NCBI RefSeq assembly: GCF_013387485.1
Contig: NZ_JABBXB010000006.1
Span: 1 to 64,000, forward strand
Source of the DNA: Stenotrophomonas sp. SAM-B
GTDB lineage: Bacteria; Pseudomonadota; Gammaproteobacteria; Xanthomonadales; Xanthomonadaceae
DNA length: 64,000 bases
Direction: 5' to 3'
In this document: one piece after another, positions 1 through 9,509 of the stretch
Numbering within the stretch: position 1 is the stretch's first letter
Layout of the letters: every line of letters starts with the position of its first letter
The notes under the pieces: model-generated
Told to the model about the DNA's origin: nothing
Seen by the model: only the letters and a program-made list of their open reading frames with translations
Database searches by the model: none
Program-made: the position numbers and the translations under genes

Positions 1-50
1 CATGGATGGCGGCATATGAGCCCCCATGGATGGGTTCACGGCGGGTCCCG
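1..50. repeat. Dispersed palindromic repeat, truncated by window edge
   Basis: The stretch carries the elements CATGGATGGCGG, GAGCCC, CATGGATGGG and ACGGCGGGTCC in order. The same order with small changes is present at 56225-56270 (CATGGATGCGG, GAGCCC, ACAAGGACG, ACGGCGGGTCC), so the two are copies of one repeat family. The left part lies outside the window. Confidence 0.6.
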
Positions 51-109
51 CGCACCCACCCACACCCTGCCCAGCCAGCCATCCCCGCAGCCCAAGGCTT
101 CAAGGCTTT

Positions 110-1027
110 TCAGCCTTTCAAACCACCAACCCGCGACCGCCAAACACCGTCGCCGATGAACAGCAGCAGCCCGGTCCAGATCGCAGCGAAACCCACCGCC
201 TTGGCCGTATCGAACGGCTCGCGGAAAAAGAACACGCCCAACAGCAGGCCGATACTCGGCGCGATGTACTGCAGGATCCCGACCAGTGACAGCGGAATCC
301 GCTTTACCCCGTACGCAAACCCGATCAACGGCAACGCCGTCACCGCACCACCGAAGATCAACAGCGCATCGTTGCGCCAACCCCACCCACTGAAGAACGC
401 CCCGCCGTGCCCGTTCTCGCTCCACAGCGCGAACCCGATCGCCGGCAGGAACAGATACAGACTCTCCACTCCGAGGCCGGCCACCGGGTCCACCGAGATC
501 ATCTTGCGCAGCAGGCCGTACAGACCGAACGAACAGGCCAGCCCCAGCGCGATCCAGGGCGGCGTTCCCGCATCGACAGTCAGCCATGCCACCCCGAGGG
601 CCGCGCAGCCCACCGCGAGCCACTGCAGGCGGCGCAGGCGCTCTTTCAAGACCACCACGCCGAGCACCACGCTCACCAGGGGGTTGATGAAGTACCCCAG
701 GCTGGTCTCGATCACGTGACCGGCATTGATCGCCCAGATATACAGGCCCCAGTTGAACGCGATCGCCACGCTGCTCAGTGCCAGGGTCGGCAGCGCGCGC
801 GGCTGGGCGGCGATGGCCTTCCACCAGCCCATCCCGCTGCTCAGCAGCAGCCAGGCCACCACCAGCACCGTGCTCCAGATGATGCGGTGCGCGATGATCT
901 GCTGCGACGGCACCGCCTTGAGCAGGTGCCAGTAGACCGGCACCAGGCCCCACAGGGTGAAGGTGAAGGCGGTGATCGCGAAGCCGCGGCGCTGCTCCTG
1001 CAGGCTGTGTTGCGCAGGCAGGCTCAC
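110..1027 (-). CDS. rarD: RarD-like EamA family permease
   Basis: A 305-residue inner-membrane protein with about ten hydrophobic helices, the usual length for RarD (chloramphenicol-sensitive protein family, DMT superfamily). The N-terminal region has the RarD-type pattern LWGLVPVYWHLL followed by HRIIWS, and the two EamA repeats are visible. The transported substrate is not known for most RarD proteins. The start codon overlaps the stop of the upstream EamA gene by 4 bases (ATGA), so the two are almost certainly co-transcribed and translationally coupled. Confidence 0.88.
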   Translation of the reverse strand: MSLPAQHSLQEQRRGFAITAFTFTLWGLVPVYWHLLKAVPSQQIIAHRIIWSTVLVVAWLLLSSGMGWWKAIAAQPRALPTLALSSVAIAFNWGLYIWAINAGHVIETSLGYFINPLVSVVLGVVVLKERLRRLQWLAVGCAALGVAWLTVDAGTPPWIALGLACSFGLYGLLRKMISVDPVAGLGVESLYLFLPAIGFALWSENGHGGAFFSGWGWRNDALLIFGGAVTALPLIGFAYGVKRIPLSLVGILQYIAPSIGLLLGVFFFREPFDTAKAVGFAAIWTGLLLFIGDGVWRSRVGGLKG

Positions 1028-1926
1028 TTCGCGCGCGTCCGGGCCAGGGTCAGCACCACCACGCCGGCCAGGATCACCGCCATTGCCAGCAGGTCACGCC
1101 CGCCGAAATGCTCGTTGCCGATGATCACGCCCAGGATCACCGCGATCACCGGATTGACGTAGGCATAGCTGGCCACCAGCGCCGGGCGCACGTTGTGCCG
1201 CAGCCACACGTACGCGGTAAAGGCGACGATCGAGCCGAACATGCACAGGTAGGCCACCGCCAGCAGCCCATTCATGCTGGGCCACGTGGTCGGGCGCTCG
1301 CCGCTGAGCAGGCCGAGCACGATCAGCATCGCGCCACCGCAGAGCATCTGCCCTGCGGCGGTCATGAACGGGCTGGGCAGGTCCAGGCCGCGTGCCCAGA
1401 TCGAGCCGAAGGCCCAGCCGATCGGCGCGATCAGCAGCAGGATCAGGCCCTGCGGCGAGGCGGTCAGGCTGCTGCCGGCGTTGAGCCAGACCACGCCGAG
1501 GAAGCCGATCGCAATGCCCAGCCACTCGCCGCGGCTGGCGTTCTGCCCGCGCATCGCGCCGAACAGGGCCATCCACAGCGGCACCGAGGCCACGGCGGTC
1601 GCGGCCAGGCCCGAGGACACCGTGCGCTCGGCCAGCACCACCATGCCGTTGCCCAGCACCAGCATGGTCAGGCCCATGATCGCCAGGTTGCCCCACTGGC
1701 GTCTGGTCGGCGCGGGCGAGCCACGCCAGCGCAGCACGGCATACATCAGCGAGCCGGCGATGATGAACCGGCCGCCGGAGACCATCGTCAGCGGCAGCGC
1801 GCCGCCCTCCAAGGCCAGCCGGATCCCGAGATAGGTGGACCCCCAGACCACGTACACCAGCAGCAGCGCCAGGACGACCAGGCCGCTGCGGGGAGCGGCC
1901 GACGGGGATTCGGGTAGAACGGCCAT
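1024..1926 (-). CDS. EamA family drug/metabolite exporter, YedA-like
   Basis: A 300-residue membrane protein with two EamA repeats and about ten membrane segments. The opening VYVVWGSTYLGIRLAL is typical of the YedA/PecM-like branch of the DMT superfamily, which exports small metabolites or drugs; the substrate cannot be read from sequence. It is the first gene of a two-gene operon with the RarD-like permease. It is divergent from the MFS permease gene, leaving about 177 bases for both promoters. Confidence 0.87.
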   Translation of the reverse strand: MAVLPESPSAAPRSGLVVLALLLVYVVWGSTYLGIRLALEGGALPLTMVSGGRFIIAGSLMYAVLRWRGSPAPTRRQWGNLAIMGLTMLVLGNGMVVLAERTVSSGLAATAVASVPLWMALFGAMRGQNASRGEWLGIAIGFLGVVWLNAGSSLTASPQGLILLLIAPIGWAFGSIWARGLDLPSPFMTAAGQMLCGGAMLIVLGLLSGERPTTWPSMNGLLAVAYLCMFGSIVAFTAYVWLRHNVRPALVASYAYVNPVIAVILGVIIGNEHFGGRDLLAMAVILAGVVVLTLARTRAK

Positions 1927-2103
1927 GGGCCACCACGGTACGGGGGAACCCGGATTCTAGGCCGTTGCCGATGGCGCGGCACCCCTTGTGCTGGCACGCT
2001 GATTTCACCGGGCCGCCGCGTGATGCCTGACACGCACCCGTTTTTGACGTGCGGTAAGGTAACAAGAGCAATCAACGCTTCCCAGCCAGGACCCCTACCC
2101 TGC

Positions 2104-3438
2104 ATGAGCACTTCCGTCCCCGCCACCGCGGCACACCCCGAACGGGCCGCCCTGCGGCGCTCCATCTCCAACACCCTCAAAGGCTCGGCCGGCAACCTGG
2201 TCGAGTGGTATGACGTCTACGTCTACTCGGTCTTCGCGGTGTACTTCGAATCCCAGTTCTTCTCGGCCGCCGACAAGAACTCCACGATGTATGTGTGGGC
2301 GATCTTCGCCGCCACCTTCCTGATGCGCCCGATCGGCGCGTGGTACTTCGGCCGCTTCGCCGACCGCTACGGCCGACGGCTGGCGCTGACGGTGTCGGTC
2401 ACGGTGATGGCCGCCTGTTCGTTCCTGATCGCGATCACCCCGACCGCCTCGCAGATCGGCATCTGGGCGGCGGTGATCCTGCTGTTCGCGCGCCTCCTGC
2501 AGGGCTTCGCGACCGGGGGTGAGTACGGCACCAGTGCGACCTACATGTCCGAGGCCGCCATCCCCGGCCGGCGCGGCTTCCTGTCCTCGTTCCACTACGT
2601 CACCCTGGTCGGCGGCCACGTGCTGGCGCAGCTGACCCTGCTGGGCATGCTGACCTTCTGGGACAAGCCGGAGATTTCCGCATGGGGCTGGCGCGTGGCG
2701 TTCGGCATCGGCGGCATCGCGGCGATCGTGGTGTTCTGGCTGCGCCGGAGCATGGACGAATCGCTGCAGACCGATTCCATCGAAGCCGCACGCGATGGCC
2801 GCGCCAAGGCCTCCGGCTCGATGCGTGAGCTGTTCGTCAACCAGTGGCGTCCGCTGCTGCTGTGCTTCCTGATCACCGCTGGCGGCACCGTCGCGTTCTA
2901 TACGTATTCGGTCAACGGGCCGAAGATGATCCAGAGCGCGTTCGCGGGCGATGACGTCATGACCGGCACGATGATCAACCTCGGCGTGCTGACCTTCCTG
3001 ATGGTGCTGCAGCCGATCGGCGGCTGGCTGTCGGACATGGTCGGGCGCAAGAGCCTGCTGGTGTTCTTCGGCATCGGCGGCGTGCTGTACAGCTGGTACC
3101 TGATCACCGAACTGCCCAACCAGCACGATCCGTTCATGGCCTTCCTGGTGCTGGGCATCGGCTTCGTGATCCTGACCGGCTACACCTCGATCAACGCGGT
3201 CGTCAAAGCCGAGCTGTTCCCCACCCATGTGCGTGCACTGGGCGTGGGCTTCGGCTATGCGATGGCCAACTCGCTGTTCGGTGGCACCGCGCCGCTGCTG
3301 TATCAGGGCGCGCTGAAGACCGGCCAGGTCGGCATGTTCGCGGTGTACGTCACGGCGATCATCGCGGTATCGCTGGTGGTCTACATGTTCTTCCTGACCA
3401 ACAAGGGCCCGAACTGGCTCGATGGCACGCGCAAGTAG
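2104..3438 (+). CDS. MFS transporter, metabolite:H+ symporter (MHS) type
   Basis: A 444-residue inner-membrane permease. The N-terminal signature GNLVEWYDVYVYS and the loop GRFADRYGRRLAL are hallmarks of the MHS branch (KgtP, ProP, ShiA relatives), which import organic acids or compatible solutes with protons. A dicarboxylate or alpha-ketoglutarate substrate is the commonest annotation but is not proven here. An earlier in-frame ATG exists at 2020, but the start at 2104 gives the normal family N-terminus. A strong terminator hairpin follows at 3536-3563, so the gene is probably monocistronic. Confidence 0.87.
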   Translation: MSTSVPATAAHPERAALRRSISNTLKGSAGNLVEWYDVYVYSVFAVYFESQFFSAADKNSTMYVWAIFAATFLMRPIGAWYFGRFADRYGRRLALTVSVTVMAACSFLIAITPTASQIGIWAAVILLFARLLQGFATGGEYGTSATYMSEAAIPGRRGFLSSFHYVTLVGGHVLAQLTLLGMLTFWDKPEISAWGWRVAFGIGGIAAIVVFWLRRSMDESLQTDSIEAARDGRAKASGSMRELFVNQWRPLLLCFLITAGGTVAFYTYSVNGPKMIQSAFAGDDVMTGTMINLGVLTFLMVLQPIGGWLSDMVGRKSLLVFFGIGGVLYSWYLITELPNQHDPFMAFLVLGIGFVILTGYTSINAVVKAELFPTHVRALGVGFGYAMANSLFGGTAPLLYQGALKTGQVGMFAVYVTAIIAVSLVVYMFFLTNKGPNWLDGTRK

Positions 3439-3535
3439 GGGACGCGCCATCGCATACGCGCTGACGCCCCACGCTTTGCTGCGCAAACCGCGGGCCCCTT
3501 CTTACCAGCACCCAGACCCCCGCCGCTACGCGGCC

Positions 3536-3563
3536 GCCCCCTGACTCAGGGGGCTTTGGTTTT
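3536..3563 (+). terminator. Rho-independent terminator of the MFS gene
   Basis: GCCCCCTG (3536-3543) pairs with CAGGGGGC (3547-3554) around a 3-base loop and is followed by TTTGGTTTT. It lies between two convergent genes and has its T-tract on the plus strand. Confidence 0.85.
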
Positions 3564-3600
3564 GCTGGCGGATGCGGCGATCCCGCAATCCACCCCTACA

Positions 3601-5253
3601 TCAGCGGCGCGCGGACTCGGTCTTTTCACGCTCGGCGCGGAATTCGGAGCCTTCTTCCCACTGCGGCCAGCGACGGCTGTTGGCCAGTTCCGCGCCCAGG
3701 TCATAAACCAGCAGGGTGTCGGCGGCGTGGCCGCTCGGGTCCCAGCTTGGGGTCCAGGCATCGCAGGCCTGGTGGTAGCAGGCGGCGAAATACGCATCGC
3801 GCAGCTCGCGACCCTTTTCGACGCCACCTTCGCGCATGTCCAGCCCCGGGCCGATGGTGATCGCCGGCACGCCGAGGCGGGCGAAGGCGAAATGGTCGGC
3901 GCGGTAGAAGAAGCCGGCTTCCAGGTTCGGGTCCGGCGAGTAGGTCCGGCCCCGCGCCTTGGCCACGCGCTCCAGGTCCCCTTCCAGCGAGACCCGGCCC
4001 TTGCCCCACGACGCGATGTCGCGGGTCGGGCCATCCGGGCTGAACATCTCGATGTTCAACACCGCAGCGGTCTTGTCGAGCGGGGCGAGCGGGTGCGCGG
4101 CGTAATAGCTGGCGCCGAGCAGGCCCTTCTCTTCCGCGGTCAACGCGACGAAATACAGCGTGCGCTGCGGCTGCGGGCCGGCAGCGAAGACGCGGCCCAG
4201 CTCAAGCACGGTGGCCACGCCGGTGGCGTTGTCGATTGCGCCGCGACGGATGCGGTCGCCCTTGGCATCGGGCTGGCCGATACCGAACGCGTCCCAATGC
4301 GCGGAGAAGATCACCGCTTCATCGGCATGCGCGCCGCCCGGCAGCTTGGCCACCACGTTGCGGGTGATCACCTGTTCGCGCTTGAGCTTGAAGTCGACCG
4401 AGAGCTGCGCATCGCCCAGGGCTACCGGCTTGAAGGCCGGGGTCATGGCGCGGCGCTTTTCGGCCTCGAAATCCAGGCCCGCGTCGCGGAACAACTGCTC
4501 GGCCAGGCTGCGCTGCATCCAGCCGCGCACCGGTACGTGCTGGGCCAGGGCCTGCTCGCGGGTGCGTTCGATATCGAACAGCGGCGAGGTGCCCGAGCTC
4601 TTTACCGTGGCCCAGCCGTACGCGGCCGGCGCGGTCTCGTGCACGATCAGCACGCCCTGCGCACCGCGGCGTGCGGCCTCTTCGAATTTGTAGGTCCAGC
4701 GGCCGTAGTAGGTCACGGCCTTGCCATCGAACGCGCCCGGCTGGTCGGCCTCGAAATCGGCGTCATTGATCAGCACCACGGCGATCTTTCCGTGCAGGTC
4801 GACGTCCTTGTAATCGTTCCACTGGCGCTCGGGCGCATCGATGCCGTAGCCGACGAACACCAGCGGTGCGTTCTTGATCGCCACCGCATCCTGCGGTCGC
4901 AGGCTCTGCAGGGTCACGTCCTCGCCATTGGCCAGGGCGCGCTGCTTGCCCTTCTGGCGCAGCTGCGCGCGCACCGGGCCATCGACCTGCGCGCGCACCA
5001 TCGGCACCGGCTGCACCCAGCCGCCGTCGACGCCACCGGGCTGCAGGCCGTACTTCTTGAATTCCTCGATCAGGTACTGGACCGTGCGCTCTTCACCGGG
5101 CGTGGCCGGGGCACGGCCTTCGAACTCGTCCGAGGCCAGGATGCGCACATGCCGCGACAGGGCCTGCGGATCGATGCCGCCACCGGGCAGATCATTGGCG
5201 GCGTGGGCCAGGCCGCCCACGAACAGGCAGGACGACAGCAGCAGCATGCGCAT
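3601..5253 (-). CDS. M28 family zinc metallopeptidase, secreted
   Basis: A 550-residue exported aminopeptidase-like enzyme. The chosen start gives a clean signal peptide (MRMLLLSSCLFVGGLAHA); in-frame codons further upstream add an unlikely basic extension. A PA-type inserted domain occupies roughly residues 120-260. The M28 zinc ligands are visible in order: SAHWDAFG, the DNATG aspartate, the EEKGLLG glutamates, NIEMF, and YRADHFAF near the end. Such enzymes remove N-terminal residues from peptides in the periplasm or outside the cell. The gene is convergent with the MFS gene and is separated by 70 bases from the MBL-fold gene upstream. Confidence 0.88.
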   Translation of the reverse strand: MRMLLLSSCLFVGGLAHAANDLPGGGIDPQALSRHVRILASDEFEGRAPATPGEERTVQYLIEEFKKYGLQPGGVDGGWVQPVPMVRAQVDGPVRAQLRQKGKQRALANGEDVTLQSLRPQDAVAIKNAPLVFVGYGIDAPERQWNDYKDVDLHGKIAVVLINDADFEADQPGAFDGKAVTYYGRWTYKFEEAARRGAQGVLIVHETAPAAYGWATVKSSGTSPLFDIERTREQALAQHVPVRGWMQRSLAEQLFRDAGLDFEAEKRRAMTPAFKPVALGDAQLSVDFKLKREQVITRNVVAKLPGGAHADEAVIFSAHWDAFGIGQPDAKGDRIRRGAIDNATGVATVLELGRVFAAGPQPQRTLYFVALTAEEKGLLGASYYAAHPLAPLDKTAAVLNIEMFSPDGPTRDIASWGKGRVSLEGDLERVAKARGRTYSPDPNLEAGFFYRADHFAFARLGVPAITIGPGLDMREGGVEKGRELRDAYFAACYHQACDAWTPSWDPSGHAADTLLVYDLGAELANSRRWPQWEEGSEFRAEREKTESARR

Positions 5254-5323
5254 CGGATTCACGGCAGACACCAGGACGAAAACGGGACACCGGAGTGTAA
5301 CGTGACACCCCCGTGACCGTGCA

Positions 5324-6256
5324 CTAGCGGCGATCGCGATCCAGCCAGCAGGCCAGGCCCTGCGCGTTGAGCTCGATGTCCATCGCCAGCACACGGGTCA
5401 CCGCTTCGTCATCCAGCGGGCAGCCGTGTGCCTGCGCGCGTTCCAGGTACAGCGCGGTCAGCGCCGCCACCAGGCAGCGATGCCGGTCCGGGCGACCATC
5501 GCATTGGCGACCGATCTCGACCATCGCATCGATCTGCTCGACGAGATCCGCCGCCAGTTTCCGCGGCGGTGCCACCGGCCCGTAGTGGGTCAGGTACATG
5601 GCCTGCGGATCGTAGGCCAGCATCTTCGCGATCGACTGCTTCAGCGGCTCGGGATCGAACTGGACAGGCGAAGAGGTCGGCACGATGAACGCGCCCTGCG
5701 CGCTGTCCAGCTCGCGATAGGACAGCCCGAAGGTGTCGCCGGTGAACCAGCTGCGGCTGCGTGCATCCCACACGCACAGGTGATGGCGCGCGTGTCCGGG
5801 GGTATCGATGCACAGCAGTGCGCGCCCGGCCAGATCCACGGTGTGGCCATCCTCGGCGATCACCACGCGCGCGGCGGGCACCGGCAGCACCGGGCCATAA
5901 CTGCGTGCGATCTCGGCTTCGCCATAGACCTCGGTGGCCCCGGCCACCAGGCGGGTCGGATCGAGCATGTGCGGCGCGCCGCGCGGGTGCACGACCAGGG
6001 TGGCGTTGGGCAATTGCTGCATCAGCAGACCGGCGCCGCCGGCATGATCCAGGTGCACATGGGTCAGGATCAGCCAATCGACCTGCCCGGGCGTACAGCC
6101 TGCGCGCGTCAATGCGGCGAGCATCGCGGGCACGGCCAGGCCGGTGCCGCAATCGATGAAGGCCGCCCGGCCGTTCTCGACGATCAGGTAGGCCGCGTCG
6201 AAATCATCGCGCTGGAACGCGGTGTCGATCGTATGAATGCTGGGGTCGGAGTGCAT
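5324..6256 (-). CDS. MBL-fold metallo-hydrolase
   Basis: A 310-residue metallo-beta-lactamase-fold protein. The metal-binding motif LTHVHLDHAGG is intact, with further ligands in DTPGHARHH, FTGDTFG and YLTHYGP. The layout resembles glyoxalase-II-like or lactonase-like hydrolases, but no substrate can be assigned. The start at 6256 is preferred over one 30 bases upstream because CAGGGAT lies at ribosome-binding distance before it. It follows a small membrane protein gene by 40 bases and is probably in the same transcript. Confidence 0.82.
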   Translation of the reverse strand: MHSDPSIHTIDTAFQRDDFDAAYLIVENGRAAFIDCGTGLAVPAMLAALTRAGCTPGQVDWLILTHVHLDHAGGAGLLMQQLPNATLVVHPRGAPHMLDPTRLVAGATEVYGEAEIARSYGPVLPVPAARVVIAEDGHTVDLAGRALLCIDTPGHARHHLCVWDARSRSWFTGDTFGLSYRELDSAQGAFIVPTSSPVQFDPEPLKQSIAKMLAYDPQAMYLTHYGPVAPPRKLAADLVEQIDAMVEIGRQCDGRPDRHRCLVAALTALYLERAQAHGCPLDDEAVTRVLAMDIELNAQGLACWLDRDRR

Positions 6257-6296
6257 CAACACATCCCTGGCACGAAACGCCCCCATCTTACGTCGA

Positions 6297-6626
6297 TCAG
6301 TGCAGCGGCTTCGATGCGGCTTTGGTCGCAGTCGCACTCAGCAGTGGTCCACGCAGCAGCACGGCGGCCACCATCACTGCCAGGAACGCACCGTAGGCGT
6401 AGAGCACCGCCAGTACCTGCCGCCAGATTGGTCCGGCATCATTCTGGACCACGCCGATGTGGTGGCCCCACAGCATCGCCAGGATGCTCAGCACGAAGGC
6501 GAGGATCAGCGCGGCACCATCGAACAGGTGGCGCGCGGTGCCACGCGGCTGGCGCGGGAACAGCCAGTACAGCGTGCCCAGCAGCACGAACCAGGGCAGG
6601 AACAACAACAACGACAACCAGGCCAT
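6297..6626 (-). CDS. Small integral membrane protein, unknown function
   Basis: A 109-residue protein with three clear hydrophobic segments (about residues 3-22, 38-52 and 70-92) and a basic C-terminal tail. I do not recognise a named family. A GGGAG ribosome-binding site precedes the ATG. It lies 40 bases upstream of the MBL-fold hydrolase on the same strand, so it may be its operon partner. A GC-rich inverted repeat (GCCCCTGC/GCAGGGGC, 6653-6669) lies in its leader. Confidence 0.6.
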   Translation of the reverse strand: MAWLSLLLFLPWFVLLGTLYWLFPRQPRGTARHLFDGAALILAFVLSILAMLWGHHIGVVQNDAGPIWRQVLAVLYAYGAFLAVMVAAVLLRGPLLSATATKAASKPLH

Positions 6627-6686
6627 CGCAGTCTCCCGTGCAGGAACACGCCCCTGCGGCGTGCAGGGGCATCATGCCATAGCGGT

Positions 6687-6800
6687 GGCATCGACCCACG
6701 GTCGATGCCTGCGTGATGGGGCGTTCGCCTGGTTGCCGGCCAGCGGCCGGCACTACGTGATGCTGCGGTTACCTGGTTGCTGGCCAGCGGCCGGCATTAC
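6687..6800. repeat. Three short palindromic SMAG/REP-like elements
   Basis: Three palindromes lie in a row: GGCATCGACC/GGTCGATGCC (6687-6709), TGCCGGCC-AGC-GGCCGGCA with a GTAG-type head (6734-6756), and a diverged copy (6778-6800). The last reaches into the trpS stop codon, whose TAA is part of the repeat head. Confidence 0.75.
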
Positions 6801-8086
6801 CCGCGCAGCGCCTGGAGTGCAGCCAGCACCACGTCGACCTCGGCCTCCAGCTTGAACAGCTCGCTCTGCAGCCCGTCGCCATGCTCGGTCTGCTTGAGCA
6901 CGCCGATCAGCTGGCCGGCATCGCGCGGCGAATCGAAGCCTTCGCTCTGGATCAGCGGCGTGCCGTCACCGGCCTGCAGCTTGAAGTAGAAACGGCCGTC
7001 CTTCTCGCGGTATTGCTTGAACAGCGGCGGTGCGGCGCGTGCGGCCTCGCTTTCCTCGCTGGGCACGTCACCGGCGGTGGACAGATCGCGCAGGCCGACC
7101 GCATGGCGCAGCTCCTTGAGCAGCGGCACGGCGAACTGCTCGCGCAGTTGCTGGCCACGACGGCGCAGCAGCGCCTCGATCTTTTCCGGCTCGGCCATCA
7201 GCGCGTCATAGCGCTCGCGCAGCGGGGTGATCTCGCTGTCGATGCGCTCGAACAGCTGCTGCTTGGCATCGCCCCAGCTGATGCCGTCGGCGAACGCCTG
7301 CGCGAACGCAGCGGTCTGTTCCGGGGTGGCGAAGGCCTGGTACATCTGGAACAGCGCCGAGCCTTCGGTGCTCTTCGGCTCGCCGGGCGCGCGCGAATCG
7401 GTGAGGATCGCGAACACCACCTTCTTCAGCTCCGCGCGCGGGGCGAACAGCGGGATGGTGTTGTGATAGCTCTTGCTCATCTTGCGCCCATCCAGGCCCG
7501 CGAGCGTGGCGACCTGCTCATCGATCACCACCTCCGGCAGCGGGAAGAATTCCTGGCCGTAGACGTGGTTGAAACGCTGGGCGAAGTCGCGCGCCATCTC
7601 GATATGCTGGATCTGGTCGCGGCCGACCGGCACGCGGTTGGCCTTGAAGATCAGGATGTCGGCCGCCATCAGCACCGGGTACATGAACAAGCCCGCGCTG
7701 ACGCCGGCGTCATCATCCAGCTGCTCCTCGCGGTTCTTGTCCACGGCCGCCTTGTAGGCATGCGCGCGGTTGAGGATGCCCTTGCTGGCGATCACGGTCA
7801 GGAACCACATCAGCTCGGTGGTTTCCGGGATGTCGCTCTGCCGGTAGAACCACACCTTGTCCGGATCCAGCCCGCACGCCAGCCAGCTTGCCGCGATCTC
7901 CAGCGTGGAACGCTGGGTGCGCTCCGGCTCCTGCGCCTTGATCAGGCTGTGCAGGTCGGCCAGGAAGAAGAAGCTCTCGATATCCGAGGCCTGGCTGGCG
8001 GTGATCGCCGGACGGATGGCGCCGACGTAGTTGCCCAGGTGGGGCGTGCCGGAGGGGGTGATGCCGGTAAGGACGCGGGTAGTCAT
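6797..8086 (-). CDS. trpS: Tryptophanyl-tRNA synthetase
   Basis: A 429-residue class I aminoacyl-tRNA synthetase that charges tRNA-Trp in the cytoplasm. The HIGH-like motif is TPSGTPHLGNY near the N-terminus and the KMSKS motif is GRKMSKSYHN. The protein is roughly 90 residues longer than the E. coli enzyme. The extra part is a C-terminal extension (about residues 335-429, from the EESEAARAAP segment on) that looks like a small globular domain. The start at 8086 gives MTTRVLTG, the normal family N-terminus. Three palindromic repeats follow its stop codon. Confidence 0.96.
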   Translation of the reverse strand: MTTRVLTGITPSGTPHLGNYVGAIRPAITASQASDIESFFFLADLHSLIKAQEPERTQRSTLEIAASWLACGLDPDKVWFYRQSDIPETTELMWFLTVIASKGILNRAHAYKAAVDKNREEQLDDDAGVSAGLFMYPVLMAADILIFKANRVPVGRDQIQHIEMARDFAQRFNHVYGQEFFPLPEVVIDEQVATLAGLDGRKMSKSYHNTIPLFAPRAELKKVVFAILTDSRAPGEPKSTEGSALFQMYQAFATPEQTAAFAQAFADGISWGDAKQQLFERIDSEITPLRERYDALMAEPEKIEALLRRRGQQLREQFAVPLLKELRHAVGLRDLSTAGDVPSEESEAARAAPPLFKQYREKDGRFYFKLQAGDGTPLIQSEGFDSPRDAGQLIGVLKQTEHGDGLQSELFKLEAEVDVVLAALQALRG

Positions 8087-8194
8087 GGGGGAATCAATGC
8101 GGACAGATGAACCGCCCCAGTTTACCTGCCCGCGCTCGACCCCGTTGGCCCGGCCCGTGCGTTTGATCCTGCACCTGCCCTGCGGAGCCCTGCC

Positions 8195-8995
8195 ATGAAA
8201 CGCCTGATCCTGCCCCTGCTTGCCGTGCTGGCCCTGTGCGGCTTCAAGCCGGCGCCCTCTCTGCGCTACGACACCGGGCCTGTGCACCTGACCGTGATCG
8301 ACCGCGACAGCGGCCAGGCCCTCACTCAGTACCGCCAGGGCAGCCAGCGCTGGGTGGCGGGGCAGCAGGGCCATCGCTACAGCGTGCGGCTGCGCAACGG
8401 CAGCGCCGAGCGGGTGCTGGTGGTGCTCTCGGTCGACGGTCTGAATGCCATCAGCGGCGAGGTGGCTGCCCCCGGCCAGACCGGCTACGTGCTCAACCCA
8501 TGGCAGACCACCGATATCCACGGCTGGCGCAAATCCTCCGACGAGGTCGCCCAGTTCGTGTTCACCGATCCGGACCGCAGCTATGCGGCCCGTACCGGGC
8601 GCCCGGACAACATCGGGGTGATCGGGGTGGCGGTGTTCCACGAAGCCGGGCGGGTGTCCTGGGAAGCGGCGCCCGCGGTGGCCGGCGCGGCCGATGCCAA
8701 GGCACGCCCGCAGGCGCGCGCATCGACGATGGAGAGCGCACGCGTGACCGGTTCCTCGGCCCCCGCCCCCCAACTGGGCACCGGCCATGGCCAGCGCGAG
8801 GCATCGCGCGTGCGCAACACCTCCTTCGAGCGCGCCACGGCGTATCCAGCGCAGCAGCTGCAGGTCCGCTACGACAGTGAGCGCAATCTGAGGGCACGCG
8901 GGATTCTTCCACGGCGGAGCACACCACCGCGCGACGAGCCGCAGGCCTTCCCCGGCCAGTACGTGCCGGACCCGCCGCCGTACCGCGATCGCTGA
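8195..8995 (+). CDS. Exported protein of unknown function
   Basis: A 266-residue protein starting with a signal peptide (MKRLILPLLAVLALCGF). Residues 20-150 look like a beta-rich domain (VLVVLSVDGLNAISGEV and PWQTTDIHGW are distinctive). The rest is a low-complexity Arg/Ala/Pro/Ser region that is probably disordered. I do not recognise a named family with a proven role. CTGCGGAG gives a good ribosome-binding site. It is divergent from trpS and is followed by a terminator shared with the csbD-like gene. Confidence 0.72.
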   Translation: MKRLILPLLAVLALCGFKPAPSLRYDTGPVHLTVIDRDSGQALTQYRQGSQRWVAGQQGHRYSVRLRNGSAERVLVVLSVDGLNAISGEVAAPGQTGYVLNPWQTTDIHGWRKSSDEVAQFVFTDPDRSYAARTGRPDNIGVIGVAVFHEAGRVSWEAAPAVAGAADAKARPQARASTMESARVTGSSAPAPQLGTGHGQREASRVRNTSFERATAYPAQQLQVRYDSERNLRARGILPRRSTPPRDEPQAFPGQYVPDPPPYRDR

Positions 8996-9017
8996 TCCCG
9001 GACCAAGCGCATGAAAA

Positions 9018-9041
9018 AACGGGCCGCTCTCGCGGCCCGTT
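9018..9041. terminator. Shared terminator hairpin
   Basis: AACGGGCCGC and GCGGCCCGTT pair perfectly around TCTC. A run of six A (9014-9019) gives a T-tract for minus-strand transcription from the CsbD-like gene. The hairpin also lies just after the plus-strand exported-protein gene. Confidence 0.82.
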
Positions 9042-9086
9042 CCGGTTTCAACCCCCGACGGCTGCGCCGTCGCAACGGATCACCCC

Positions 9087-9308
9087 TCAGTGGTAATCCG
9101 GATAATCCTTGCGCATGGCCGCTTCGAAGTCGCGGACTTCGGTTTCAGCACGGTCGCGTGCCCAGCCATAGCGTTCCTGCAGGCGTCCTGCGAGGTACTC
9201 GGCATTGCCTTCGGCCACCTTGAAATCGTCGTCGGTCAGGTCGCCCCACTTGGCCTGCGCCTTGCCCTTGAGCTGCGTCCACTTGCCGGAAATGATGTCT
9301 TTGTTCAT
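9087..9308 (-). CDS. CsbD family stress-response protein
   Basis: A 73-residue hydrophilic protein matching the CsbD/YjbJ family over its whole length ([18 protein letters not shown] then [10 protein letters not shown] and YGWARDRAE). Members are abundant general-stress proteins of unknown biochemical role. It lies between two terminators, so it has its own promoter in the roughly 150 bases before the ATG. Confidence 0.88.
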   Translation of the reverse strand: MNKDIISGKWTQLKGKAQAKWGDLTDDDFKVAEGNAEYLAGRLQERYGWARDRAETEVRDFEAAMRKDYPDYH

Positions 9309-9460
9309 GGATTCGCTTCCTTGATTGCAACGGCCATCTCGCCGTGGGACCAGATTGCGCCAGGGCGCGTTGCCGCACGGTCAAGCGGCGATGAAACGCA
9401 TGCTCACGAGCTTGAATGATTCACTACGGCATCCGTCCGCACTGTCATCCCGCGGACATG

Positions 9461-9486
9461 AAAAAGGCCGGGAATTCCCGGCCTTT
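9461..9486 (-). terminator. Terminator after the entericidin-like gene
   Basis: AAAAAGGCCGGGAA pairs with the following TTCCCGGCCTTTT. The palindrome has A- and T-tracts on both sides, so it could stop transcription in both directions. Confidence 0.88.
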
Positions 9487-9509
9487 TCCGTTGACTGCTG
9501 ATCCGCGGA